A stretch of 64,000 bases of DNA, from the NCBI RefSeq assembly GCF_015832195.1, contig NC_052017.1:69007801-69071800 (forward strand). Reading direction: 5' to 3'. Position numbers and translations under genes: made by a program. This DNA is from Motacilla alba alba (lineage: Eukaryota > Chordata > Aves > Passeriformes > Motacillidae). The first letter of the stretch is position 1, and each line of letters begins with the position of its first letter. Positions 14,465 through 26,666 of this stretch are shown here, in pieces. The notes below the pieces were generated by a model. The model was not told the DNA's origin. It saw only the letters and a program-made list of their open reading frames with translations, and did no database searches.

Positions 14465-14665
14465 GAGGATACAGAAAGGCTGTTATAGATAAAATAGTCA
14501 TATGTTTCTTAGGCAATTACTTGTGGCATTTCAGGACTATGTCTTGATGGACACGTGAATCTATTTTAAAAGGTTTGGTGGTAACTTTTCTAAGAACACA
14601 CTGTATTAAGTACCTTAAAAATTTTCTTTTAAAAGTACTTTCTAAATAATGATCAGTGAAGTAAC
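14465..14665 (+). repeat. Diverged direct repeat, copy A (unidentified family)
   Basis: This is the first of two same-orientation related segments. The clearest part, 14534-14591, aligns without gaps to 15249-15306 with 11 mismatches over 58 bases by eye (about 81% identity). Weaker similarity extends on both sides: TACAGAAA plus GCAATTACTTGT upstream, and AAGTAC plus ATCAGTGA downstream. Identity at this level over a non-simple sequence is well above chance. It may be an old local duplication or two copies of an undocumented or heavily decayed transposon or LTR. The element boundaries are approximate. Confidence 0.6.
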
Positions 14666-15177
14666 TTCCATGAGAGAACTAGATACTAATCATAATTTGA
14701 AATCAGACAGACAGGAAATCGCCGCACCCTACATTAGTGAATGCATCCAGGTCCCATGGTAGTCTTTACAGTGAGTTTAGACTGTCTATGAGAAATGAAA
14801 TCATGTGCCAAAGGCCAAGTAAATCCGAAATTAAAATTCACAGTTATGTCTCCCTGTTGCATTCATAATTCTGCTTATTGCCTCTTACATCATTACAAAG
14901 TATTCTCCAGAATAGAACAACCCATTGCTGTGCTGTGTATACCACTACACGCTATAGGCTGTCCAGGTTCTGCTCGAGAGGCCAAATATCAGCCACTCAG
15001 TCTTAAAAATTGTGATCAGGGTCATAATTCATGTCTATGTGGTGGTCAGACTCTGGGATACTGCATGCCCCAGAATAATTTGCTACTAATTCCCAGGTTT
15101 GTTTTACCACAAGCCCTCTAATTTACTTTTGAATATTATATTCTATATGATGACAACAGCACCTACACTCTACAAAG
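14666..15177. other. Sequence between the two direct repeats
   Basis: About 500 bases separate the two related segments. They contain a 108-codon plus frame (14795-15121) rich in Cys and His but without a recognisable motif spacing. I do not call it a gene. If the flanking copies are decayed terminal repeats, this would be the internal part of a short element, but no retroviral or transposase similarity is visible. Confidence 0.4.
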
Positions 15178-15357
15178 TATTACAGAAATAAAAAGCGTCT
15201 CTTAATTCTGTAAGAGTTGTCACTGCAATCACTTGTCATGACAATTCTGGACAATGTCTTCATGGACACATGCATATATTTTATATAGTTTGCTGCTAAC
15301 TTGTCTTTTACACATATTTGTAATACCTACCATCTCTCCAAAGTTCATATTCAGTGA
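15178..15357 (+). repeat. Diverged direct repeat, copy B (unidentified family)
   Basis: This is the second copy of the segment at 14465-14665, in the same orientation and offset by about 715 bases. The core 15249-15306 matches copy A at 47 of 58 positions. It also shares GCAATCACTTGT upstream and TCAGTGA downstream. It is shorter than copy A because of indels, so the pair is old. Confidence 0.6.
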
Positions 15358-18300
15358 TCTCAATTCCCTTCACTGTTGTTTGCAAGAATGGGAATTAGAA
15401 ACTTTGATGACCTGGTGAAATCACTCACTGAAGAAATTAAACCAAACAATAAAACTAAGTAGCCTAGATATTGTTTAGCAGAAATGTGGGACCTGCAATC
15501 CATTACTGAAAGAACTCAGTACCATAAAATATAGTGATCAAGTTTTCAGATAGCACAAAAGATGTTAGTAGAGAATGAAAATAGAGTAAGTTTATTTTCT
15601 TCTGGTTCTAACTTCATTTAGATTTTGTAGTTGGCAGCATGTCAGGACCAACAGGCTTCCTGCAGGAGATCATTATTTTAAAACATTAACTCCCATGTTA
15701 ATGTTTGATTTTGCTAATGTTTAAATTGGGATATATTTCTGAGTAGGAGAATGGAGGGGTAAAAAGATCACACACAATGCTTTTTCTCCAGTAAAAGTAG
15801 CCACAGGTGGGTTACAGTGAAAAAAAATAAGCTAACATCATGTAACAGATATCACAAAATTCACACAGGTAACTGCTAAATCCTAGGTGCAGGCAAGACC
15901 AGAAAATACAAAGAAAGAGCTTAGTTATAACAGAAACAATTTATTTGGCATAGGAGCCTTTGCCAGATTCCTGCTCTCCCACTATTTGAGTGAGGGCTCC
16001 TGCAGAGCATCAGCCTCGAAGCTGTGTGTCATCGGAGAAGCAGCGCCCTGGAAGGGACCTAAACCTCATCACCTGACCATGGGAAGTCATCAGAGATCCC
16101 ACCATACTTTTAATGAATACAGAGGTATCAGATCTTGGTCAAGTACCACCTGGGTTAAATAACGGGCAAGCTAGCATGGAGAGTGTGACAGTAGAAAGTC
16201 AGAGATGAATCACAAATTAAAACAGATTGTAGAAACAGATATTCTTGCCTCTTGAGTTACTCTCAAACTTAACTCCATAAAATAGCTGATGATCTCACAT
16301 AAGTTCACTAATGCACTCATCAAAATAAGAGACTAAATTTAAAAAAGAACCCTACTTATTTTAGTCACAAGTCACCAAGGGGCTCTGAGGTATATGAGCT
16401 AACTCTGAATTGGATACCTCAGGCATCAGAGTACACAGGACCCACTGCATGTAGTTCCCTACTGTGCCATCCACTCCTGCAGCCACACTTGTCCCCATCC
16501 TCCTCACACTTCTGACTGCATCACATATATTTCACTCTCTGGTGACAGCTTTGTGTAATACTGCAGCCATGCCTCAAAATTCAGCTCACAGCTCATCTAG
16601 TTTTCAAGTTTTTCATAACAGGAAATGTGATTCATATGTATCTTCAATTACATGTATAATTGTAAGACACTAAACTGTTGCAATAGCAAGGCATGGGTAC
16701 CAAAACTTTTCCAAAATTTCAGGGTGGTTTTACAGAAGAAAGGATTTAATGCCATGATTTTCCAGTGTCACTTTGTGTGCCCTTCAAGAAGACCATGCCT
16801 CCAATATTGATACCTGGCTATGAGCAATCATGGAGTGTTTGTCCTCTGCAAGGAGAAGTCTGACCAGAATTTCATAATTATCTTTACATAACAAGTCACC
16901 CTGCAGAGAGATACTAGATTTAGACATAAATGAGGCTTCATCCATACTTCGGAGGGCTGATGTTGCTGAGTCATGCTTACGGGCAATCTAACCAACAAAG
17001 GACAGTAGAAAACAGCAAACTAGAGCAACTACTTCTGAGATGACATGGACTATTCCCATTAGTTTTAGTCAGGTATGATGCAAAACACAAACTTTTGTTA
17101 CACTGCATCCGGAACAGGAGTAAATATTATAATTTTCTCTCTTAGCCTCTAAAAGTAGCAATGCAGATTTTCCTTCCCGTTGTGCCTTTGCAATATGAAA
17201 TGGCTGGTTATCTGTTGAACAAACTGGTGGGAAATTACAGAAAAAATGTAAAACATAGAGAGCACACAAATACAGAATACTGCAATTTTTGAGGACTTTA
17301 ATTACCAGAGCTATAACATTAGAAGGCTGTTTTACTGTAAAATAACTGGTTTGCATAAATGCATTATGTTAGCTAGTCAGTAGCTCAATTATTACTTAGT
17401 TGTCTTGGGTCTCAATATTGGAAGTAGAAGTGTAACTTAAAACAAGAAATATCTGTCAAGCAGGAAAGCTGAAGATACCTTTTAATAACATACCAGAGAG
17501 CTGCTTTATTGTGTTGCTGCTGCTGCTGCTTTTGAACTCCAAGATAATATCAGACGAGGAACATTATACTGTTCTATGCACATTTCCCTCATCACCAGAG
17601 TATCTGAAAAGCTTCCAGAAGTTCATTAGGCAACATGACTAACCTCCCTCATTTGTGGTTTCTCAACTCTCTCTCATCCTGTCTCCAAGGGAAGAGCTCT
17701 GTGCACGTGTGTGTGCGCACAGTGTTTTGGTATATTGTGATGATTTGGTTATTTTCAATTTTAAATTTTATTTTGTGCATGCTACCCTGCATTTATAACA
17801 AAGGGATAAATGGCTTCATCTTCCTTAACTTCTGCACTTGCTATTTGAGTGTTACTGAGCGGAACCTGCATTCCTTGCTGCTTCTTTGCTTCAGCACACA
17901 TTCTCTGGCTGTTCTTCTGTACTCCTAAAGGACACACAGCAAGTGGATGCACAGCACAGAAAAGACCAAGTCAGAGGAGGAGAGTGGAAGGGTGGAAGAA
18001 AGGTTCCATAACTTATGCAGGCAACGACATCACAGCTGCTGACAGGTTTCATGTTTTGTAAGATGAGCTATTACAGAAATCTCTCTCTCTACTATTAAAG
18101 TGGATAGTGAGCATTTGAGAGTCCCCCATAAGGGCATCTATGAAGTTGCAAAATCTGTTCACTATGAACAAAGGGCAATATATAGGGGTTTTGTTGCCAC
18201 TACACAGCTGTGTGGATGAAGATGATTTTTCACATATAAAATGCAGATAGGAAAAACTTCAAAAAGCTAAGCCTGACTCTTCCCCTCCATTATGCTAACA

Positions 18301-18460
18301 TATGCAGAGCATAACTTCACTTACTCAGCATATTTCTGCACAAGAAGAGATCACATCTTGGTAGCACATGTAAAATATTTTTAAAGGCCAGAGTGAAAGA
18401 AATTATGATAGGTAAAGTATTTAAGTTAGAGTGCTGTAAGGATTGTGGAGAGCTATTTTA
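15358..18460. other. Non-coding unique sequence
   Basis: No gene is recognised. It contains a small (TGC)5 tract at 17515-17529 and short frames of up to 97 codons. One at 17635-17928 is hydrophobic and Cys-rich but lacks any family resemblance. Otherwise it is AT-rich unique DNA. Confidence 0.6.
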
Positions 18461-18494
18461 ATTTTTATGCATTTTTATGCATTTTTATGCATTT
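18461..18494 (+). repeat. Triple 10-base tandem repeat
   Basis: ATTTTTATGC occurs three times in perfect tandem (18461-18490), followed by a partial fourth unit ATTT. The period matches one helical turn, but no function is implied. It is most simply a small minisatellite-like expansion. Confidence 0.9.
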
Positions 18495-20794
18495 GTTAAA
18501 TCTGGTATCAAAACAATGGGGACAGTTTCAGCTCCCCCAGCCAAGATTTCTGGTATCATCCCCTCTCTCAATTCAAGTTCATATGCATGTCTAGCTGTAA
18601 GAAGCAATAAAAAAATGCCCTCAATTTCCACAATTTTTCCCCCAGTATATCTTGAAATGGCTCAAGAAAAAGCAATATTTGCTGAGGTTTTTTTGATGGT
18701 GAAAATGCGAAAAAGAAACAGAAGATGACTCTTCAAAGTCAGTCAACAGATCAGGTCTTAGCCCACAGTGAAACTTCAGGGCTCATACACCAGTCTGCTC
18801 CCAAAGCAACATAGTCACACAAAAGTCTGTGTTAACCCAAACAGAATCTGCTTTAGAATGACAGGAAAAATTACTCTAATGTTCACTGGTGTAGATACAA
18901 AATTAGCCCTTTTTTTTTGTTCCTAAAGAGAAAGTTCTGTGCAAGGTATTGGAGATCTAGCCCAGGATTATCTGCTGTTTGACTGCTGCCATTCAGAATA
19001 CTTGCAGGAGGATAGGAGACCCTGTCCTCTCATTCAGAAGGAGACAGCTAATGAACAACTGAATCTTTAATTTTGTGTTGAGGATACTTCTGGAAGATTT
19101 TACTATCCCAATATTTAAAAAACAGGAAGGCCAGGGCAAAAGGCTTGTATCCCTTAATATGAAAAAGGCTGGGAATGGAGCTAAGCTGCCTGGCTGATGA
19201 GCAGAAGAATCTTCAAGGTTTGCTTGCTGCCTTCAGGCATCAACATGCCCAGAAATGGCACAGAGACCTGTGTGTCAGCTGTCACTGCAGGGATCCCACT
19301 GAACATTAAAATACTCCCTGCATCAGGCAAATACAATTTCTGGTGTAAAACCAGCCACTCAAGTGCCACCTCAATTTCCCTTCGGCTTACTGCTGCCAGT
19401 GAAAGCAGATAAGGAGTAAAAGTAGGGGACAATTTTCCCCCTCATGGTGGCTCTCTTGCTTGGGACTCCATGAACTGCAGTACAGAGGTCAACAAGTGCC
19501 ACAATAAACTCGAGCTTGAACTTTCCTAAAAGCTAGCAAAGGCATTCTGATGTTTATAAGTGTCATTTAAACCCAGCCAGCAGCCAAGCTACCCCAGCTG
19601 AAACCATCACGAGAAGAAAACTGAGAAATTACATCTTTTGAGACAAGTTTCTTAATTACTTAGGGTTTTTTAGCTAAGCCTTCTAATAATTTGGATTGCT
19701 TTTCACCTTGAAACAGTTTTGCCTCTGAAATACTCTCCTGGTCATGACTTGTTTTGTCAAGTTGTCTTTTTTTTTGAGGAAGTCTTCTTGATCAAAATAT
19801 GTTTTATGGTTTTAAGCTGCTGCAAATTGCCTGAAAATTGAAGAGTGAGTAAAATTCAAGATAGCTGTTTGTTAGGACAAATATGGAGTTTGATATGTAG
19901 CAGATATGATGGGCACTTTCACAGTTGTCTTGGGACCTAAGAAAGATATTTTTTTCTTTATTTTTTTTTTTGAACAATAGGAACACAATTATTTTTCCCA
20001 CAACATATCTCAGCCACTTACACCTTCTTTTGGTCTGCACATACTGTAGAGGGTAGGCCAATCCTGTCCTCTTATTCATGGATCAGACTTTTGCACCTAA
20101 TGGAAAACAAAGCACTGCCTCCACCAAAGGGATCAAGAAAGGATGTTACAAAGATGACAAAGAAAGTGCAAGCACTTATTGAGTGGGAAATATGTGTTGC
20201 TACAAAGCAATAAAAAATAGATGAATGAAAAATTGTTTTCATAAATAACTAGGAAGAAAAAGGCCCAAAGTAATCTGAGGTTTCTTGTGGGTCATTTCTT
20301 TTTCTTAAAAAAAGAAAGAGTAAGTTATATATTGTTCAGACATTTGCTGGCTTAGCCTTAAAGGGCCTGCATGGAGAGTATTCACACTGGGATTCTGCTA
20401 TTTTCTCTCAATAACATTATTTCAACTATTGAGTCGTGTTGCCACTGGGAAAATATGAATATTTCAACAAAGAAAAATAAATTGCATTTGTGTTCTCACT
20501 TCACCTCCCAGATTCTTGGTGGAGAGGAGCCAGGACAGTGTTTCAAGGTGCTGACTATTTCCTTACAGCAAAACAGAACAGATGGGACAGAGCTAGGCTG
20601 GGACCCTGCAGCTAAATGCAAACACATATAAGTTTTGTATCAGAGAAGGCTCTTTCCTCCCTTTACCCTCTCTACTTTGAGTACCTTAGATTTCAGAATA
20701 TGGACATCTATACATAGCAGCTAGGAGGGAGCCATGGCACATTTGGCTCATGCATTGCACCGTGTGCTGCTGCAGTTTGGATATTGTCAGGAAA
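18495..20794. other. Non-coding unique sequence
   Basis: No gene or transposon is recognised. It contains T-rich runs near 19770 and 19960-19970 that create a Lys-rich minus-strand frame. Other frames are short and unrelated to known families. Confidence 0.6.
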
Positions 20795-20905
20795 AGCCAG
20801 GTTTGCTTCTCTCCTTTGCCATCTGTAACCTCAGAAAAACTCCTCCACCATTCTCAGATGTAGCTTTCCCCTAGTGCAACAGGACTAATCCCCTCTTCCT
20901 GGGAT
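20795..20905 (+). mobile_element. Possible MIR-like SINE fragment
   Basis: The order of short blocks resembles the central part of mammalian-wide interspersed repeats and related amniote SINEs as I know them: a gap-rich match to the TGCCA...TGT.ACCT...AA.CTCCT block, then CAGATGTA, then an AATCCCCTCTTCC-like block. The similarity is by eye and weak. It could be coincidental, and a profile search would be needed to confirm it. Confidence 0.3.
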
Positions 20906-22606
20906 ACAGCGGTATACCAAGGGTTCCATGATGGCCTGACACTAATATTTCAAGGCCATGCAAATGAGGAGGCTCCACAATTTGCTCCTGTGCATTTGGT
21001 GTCAGTGGGCCCTGCCATTCTGCCAGCTTCTGCAAGATGTACACAACCACCACATTTGTAAACACAACCCTAGTGCATATCCACACAAACTATTCACAGG
21101 AGCTAGTTAAATAAAACATGGCATTTGCTGGCTGTAAGCAATGGAGAGAGGGAGGGTGTGAAACATGAACCTAATCGGAATTGGGGAGCTGGGGTGAAGA
21201 GGGTTACAATCCACATTTACAGAACACTTTTTGAATACCAAAAGCTTTCCTCTTTATAATACAAAAACTTCGTTCACTTTAGTTCACTCACCATGAATAA
21301 TGAACTGGGGAATTAAAAGCTTTAAACCTGTTAAAGAAGGAATATTAACTTAAGTATAAATATAGCTGAAATAATCCAGACAGTTTTATGACCTTACACC
21401 CCCAAATGAAGGTGAAATGCAGAATTCTTTCCCCAGGAATAGTGGTAAACACAGCTAACAGATGGAAGAGCTGAATGGAAATTTCAATAAAGTAGGCCAC
21501 AAAGAAGCATTTGTAAGTGCAGGGGTGCTCACTTTAAAAAAAGGGGGGGAAAAAAGAAGGCTAAAAAATGGAACTTTGTTTTATTTTGATTGAGTGCCAA
21601 AACAGTACTGCATTCCTTAAAGAGTAGAATAAAGGAACGAGTTAGACTGGCCTTCTCAACACCTCAGCAAAAGCCCCCATGGGTCTCATTTTGCTAGGAT
21701 GACTATTTATATGACAGGTAAGGGAATAATTTTGTTGGATTCAGTTACACTAGGCCTCCCTGACCCCTGGGTCAAAAGAGCAAATGCAAAAGTGACAATG
21801 TGGATAATTGCCTGTTTAGGATAATGGAATACTGATTGAGGGTCAATTATTATAACACCTGAAAGATAAATGAGCTGATGTGAAAGGTTCAGCAGAGGTA
21901 GCAAACAAGAACTGTCTGCATGCACCATGCCATGGCTAATAATGCAGACTACAGACTGCTGCATTTGATAGCAGGGAAGCACATTTCCTGAGCTGAACTA
22001 CTAAAGCCGTGCACTTTCCAAGCCCTAAAATATTTTAGTTTGAGAAACGTGCCATAAAATAGAAATTCAGCACCACTGCCTAAAACTGCAGGATTAAGTT
22101 AATATTATTTAACATGCTACACTATTAATTTCCATTATAACCCTTGTCTGTGCCACACATCTCAGTGTTATTCTTTCTTCTGTCTCCCAGTGCAATTGCC
22201 ACACAATTAAAGAAAACCAGGTTTGACATTTGCAATTCTAAATCCAAGCAAAGGGGAAACACCATTCAGGCCATTACTACAGTGAGCCACTGTGGTTCAT
22301 AGAACTTTTTGAAAACTGAATGTTGTTAGTAAAACGCTTTGCAACTTCTGTGCATGTGAATGTCTTGGTTGTGTTGTTGTGCATTGCTTTTGCATGGTAT
22401 GACCCTTGGAATGCTTGTTCCTCACATTGGTCTTCTTCCTGTTTCCTGTGTCTCACAAAAAACAAAGATCCTTCTTTCCTCCTCTACACATTATGATAGT
22501 ATAGGGTTTAGGCTGGGAAAAAAAAGCATCTTCAAGGGTAAAGCACAACTGACCCCTCTTTAGGATAACAGTCCAGTAAGAAATCAGTCACAATTCTCTC
22601 CAGTGC
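20906..22606. other. Non-coding unique sequence
   Basis: No gene is recognised. It contains short A- and G-rich patches (near 21535-21560) and chance frames under 95 codons. Confidence 0.6.
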
Positions 22607-22944
22607 TTGCTTTGTCTGGAGAAAAGGACTCCCTACAACTATCTGAAAGGAGGTGGCGGCAACGTGAGGGTGAATCTTTTCTCTGAGGCTACAAGGGACA
22701 GGATGAGAGGAAATGGCCAGGTAAGGTTCAGGTTGGATATTAGGAAAAGTTTTTTCACTGAAAGACTGGTTAAGCATTGGAACGGGTTTCTTGGGGAAGT
22801 GGTGGAGTCACCATCCCTGGAAGTGTTAAAAAAATAAGTACGTGTGGCACTTTGCAGTATGGTTTAGTGGGCATGGATGGTGTTATTATGTTGAAGGTTG
22901 GACTTGATGATCTTGGAAATAATTTCTAACCGTAATGGTTTGAC
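22607..22944 (+). mobile_element. CR1 LINE 3' end, 5'-truncated, plus strand
   Basis: This is a fragment of a CR1 (chicken repeat 1) non-LTR retrotransposon. It carries the end of ORF2 and the 3' untranslated tail. Recognisable blocks in order are CTACAACTATCTGAAAGGAG, GAGAGGAAATGGCC, GGATATTAGGAAAAGTTTTT, AGTGGTGGAGTCACCATCCC and the tail block GGTTGGACTTGATGATCTTG. A frame at 22607-22837 is open. Its encoded end has the [21 protein letters not shown] signature of the CR1 ORF2 C-terminus, degraded relative to the family. The usual short terminal microsatellite is mutated beyond about 22944. The left boundary is approximate, and degraded CR1 may begin slightly upstream. It is an old, inactive copy in the orientation opposite to the copy at 54.7 kb. 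Confidence 0.9.
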
Positions 22945-23520
22945 TAAGTGGACAATGAGTGTCGAGACACCTAGAAAGCCCACCTTGGTGTGCAAAAAGT
23001 GTTTCCAGATCATTTGAAATGTCCATCTTCTCATAGCATGATACGAATGAGCAATAAGAAACACATCTCTATGAACAGCAGGGCTCTGATAAAATGCTCT
23101 CACTGTAAATATTCATGTCTCAAAAGTATGCCACAGCAAAAAGTGTTATTTGGAAAACATTTCACTCAAGTGAGATGAAAAGGACTCAGGAGATCTGCTG
23201 CAATAAACCCACAACTCAATGTAAGCTTGTCCCAGTGCTCTTCCACAGTGGCATGAGAGGACCATCCCTGCTTTTTCACCTCAGTCTCTGTGTAAACAGG
23301 GATCTTGGACAGAGGTGGAATAACCATGTCTAGATCCCTGTGACACTGTCAACAGAATACATTAGAATAAAACAGGCTGCCAAGAAAGTGAATATATGAA
23401 ACTATAGCACTTTCAAGGGGACTTGAAGATGACCACTGCATGAGTATAGAGATGGGGACATGGCCCAGTTTGGCTGCAGCAGCGTGAGTCATTGCTGCCC
23501 TGTGCCTTTCTGTTAGATAT
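22945..23520. other. Non-coding unique sequence
   Basis: Unique sequence between the CR1 fragment and the compound palindrome. Frames of 62-79 codons on both strands resemble nothing known. Confidence 0.6.
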
Positions 23521-23567
23521 GATTATTCATATAACATGAATAATCAACATGTAACATGTTGATTATT
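23521..23567. repeat. Compound palindrome (two overlapping hairpins)
   Basis: The first hairpin has arms 23521-23530 (GATTATTCAT) and 23536-23545 (its exact reverse complement) with loop ATAAC. The second has arms 23539-23551 (AATAATCAACATG) and 23555-23567 (exact reverse complement) with loop TAA. The middle arm is shared, so the two stems are mutually exclusive. A further TAACATGAAT echo follows at 23569-23578. Such AT-rich structures can extrude cruciforms. No known regulatory RNA is recognised. Confidence 0.85.
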
Positions 23568-26500
23568 GTAACATGAATGTTAATCTTCCCAATTTGTAAT
23601 CCTGCATTTTAACACAAATCTATCTTTTAAAAAAAGTGACTATAATGCAGGAGCAAATTAATTTCCTTCCATCTCTTCAGCTGGCATATCACAGTCTTAT
23701 ATTTCACTTATAATGTAAGCTGGGAAAAGTTGAATGACCAGATCATGAGAGGAACTTTCAGTTGATTCTCATCTCTATTTTATTTGATGGGAATATCACT
23801 ACCACTTCAGTACCATCAGCTGCAGGAAGACTAATTTTGATGCCAAGCAGGAGTTTCAAATCCACAATGAAACTCCCTTTTCTATAAGGTAAAGGATGAG
23901 AACTAATCAACTTCATAACAAGCCAAGTGTCCTGCTAGAAACATCCCCCAGTAGGAACAACAAGTATGGAGAGTAAGTCACATGACTTTGGGTAAGAAAA
24001 CAAAACAAAAAAATCCCAACCCTGGGCTACCGATCAAACACTGTCTCACAGTGACTAATTTCTGACTAGAACCCTACTGCTTCGGTTTTCCTTTCCCTCA
24101 GACAAGATGAATCATTGCATGCAGGCTGACAGAAACAGAAGGCATCCTTTTCCTTCAGCTGCCTAACCCCTCATGATTTTCCTGTATGACAAAAGTCCAT
24201 CCGGCAGTGATGAGAGATTTTTGAAACTAATTGAAGTTTTCAAGGCTTAAAAGATTATTGAAATCTCTTCCACTGCGGGGATAAGCTAGCTCTTATTTCA
24301 AATATGATGTATTTTCTATTACACTGCATTCAGCTTCTGCAGGAAGCATATCCCTCAAATGTTCCACAGTTTAGAAATGTCTCTCATTTTACTCTCAAAG
24401 CTATTTATCTTCCTAGAAAATTTCCTACCTCTGTGCTTTTGTTATTTAAAAGTCCTTGTAGCAGTAAAATCGAAACAAACCCAAACCTCCACAAGCTGAG
24501 CTTATAGAAAGAGACACACAGTCAAAGAAATAAATCCCATGATGTTTCCAGTTCCCATGCAAACATGGTGCTTTTTGTCTTTTTGTCCCACACTTGGGTG
24601 CTGGCGCTCTGAGAGGCATCTAGCAAAGACATACAGTGCAAATTTCATGGGGACCCAAAAGTTTAAGGCAAGGCCCCTTCTTCCTTCCCACCTGTGTGTG
24701 GGGTACTTGTGTTGCTACTTAGGCTATCCTAACAAAGCATCCACAAACAAAACTTGTTCCTGAAAATAATTGTGAAGAATTTCATAAACTGTGCTGTTAA
24801 ACATGGGCCTGAATTCTTAGAAATTACAGGAATCGATTACTACACCAAAACAGCACACAGTTTCATTGGAAAAAAACTGTGGAAAGCACCACAGTTTCAT
24901 TATATAAAAGTCCCACAGGGGATTCTTGTTCTGAGGCTACTTGTACAACATAATCAAGTGTCCAAGAGCAGCTCTGCGTGACTACTGTGTAACATCCACC
25001 AGATAAAACTGGAAAGTGACAGTTACATCTGTCTCTTGGAAGAAATGCTGCTGCTGAATGACTAGAGAATGAGTTGTGAAGCCAACTGATTCATTAGCCC
25101 AACTCCACAAACTGCAAAGCAAACTTCCCTGCAATAGTGAGACAAATAGCTTAGCCCCAAAAGAGACCAGCAGTGATTTTGCACAGTATGAGAGAGCTGG
25201 CAGTGCTCTGATTTGGTGCTGCTCCCTTTTAAACAGCCATGCTACCTCGCAGCCTGCTCTAAAAGGCCACTGACCTGGAGAAGCAGGATGTGCAGGTAGT
25301 TTTCAAAACCATAAATGTCAGTGGTTCTCTCAGAGCTAATACCTGATTTCCCTCTAATGTTTTGGGAATGTTAGATTATTCTGCCTTCTTATTTCTCAGT
25401 TACTATCTGACTAACTGAAGGGGGATTCTCCTTATGCTGAGAACCTCTGTAAGAGGGATCTGGGGCCACAGGAGCTGCCTCTGGTTGGCATTTTGGCTGA
25501 TGTTGATTCCTTGATCAACAGCTCCTTTGCATGGTACAGATGTTACAAATGAGCCACTGGCTAATGTCAGTCTGCTTGCACAGCACAAGCCTCACCAACC
25601 TGAGCAAGCTCAGACCTCTGGGCCCTTTGCTTCTTAAGAGACGGCCACAAGTTCCCTTCCATAGGAGGAAATCGCATTGAGTCCAAATGTCGAAAACCTT
25701 TTCCATGTTATCAGGGAAAAAACCAAAGCCCTGAAGGTGTCTTTAAAGAGATTCAATAGAGGAAAAACCCCTCCAGAGCAAAGGAAAGGAAATCTGGAAT
25801 GACAGCAAACCAGAAACTTAATATATGGACAGTTTAGGAAGCAAATGAACCCTTGAGTGTTTTGAATTGAGAAGAATACCTGCCCTTTAATTAAGAATGA
25901 AAGATGAACATGATCTGTTGTATACAAGATACAGCTCAAGTGAGTAACTTTGGAAGAGGTTGATAGCAAATATATCTTTGGTAACAGCCAATGTAACTAA
26001 GGCAGACCAACTGCTGAAAAAAACCAGCAGGAAGAAACATCAGACTTTTTGCAAAACAGAAATAAATTCCTATCTTCAGCTAACTTACATTGCTTGAAAA
26101 AAGGGAATAAATCAAAATCAAGCAGATCTTTATCAATAAAGACATTGATAAATCTACTCTGTAAGATGAAGAAATTCTGAAGATCACTCATGAGAACTTC
26201 ACTCACTGGATGTAACTTTAAGTAGCTTCAAATTTTGGGGTTTGCTGAGTATACTGCAAAAAACAATTGATTAGTGTATTTTTAGAGAAGACTTTGCAGA
26301 ATTATAGAAAAGGAAAAGAGGCTATTTTCTTTGGTAGTGGGTTGGGAAAATTCCTTCCCAATAATTATTCTGATGTTGTTTGGCTTCATTGTAATAGTAA
26401 TGGTGGCAGGAGCTTGGGGTTTTTGCTTGGATGTTTTGTTTAGTTCCTTGTTTTTTCCGTTTCTTAATTGAGTTGTCTCATTCTCATTTCAGTGAACAGA

Positions 26501-26619
26501 AACATCCTTCAATGACAAAATCAAAAAGGACATTCCAGTAATTAACCTGAGCTCCAAAGTAAACTTACTGGAAGGAATATAGAAGAAAAAGCTAAAAGCT
26601 GATCAGATTATGTAAAAAA
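23568..26619. other. Non-coding unique sequence
   Basis: No gene or transposon is recognised. The longest frame is 111 codons (25634-25969, minus), Phe/Leu/Cys-rich, with no family resemblance. The sequence around 25100-25640 is somewhat less AT-rich than its flanks. Confidence 0.6.
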
Positions 26620-26666
26620 AGAAAATGAGAAATCATGAAAATCAAACAAGAAAATGAAAAATCATG
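26620..26666 (+). repeat. Imperfect two-copy tandem repeat, 29-base period
   Basis: AGAAAATGAGAAATCATG at 26620-26637 recurs at 26649-26666 with one mismatch. It lies in a purine-rich stretch, so part of the similarity may be compositional. Confidence 0.6.
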
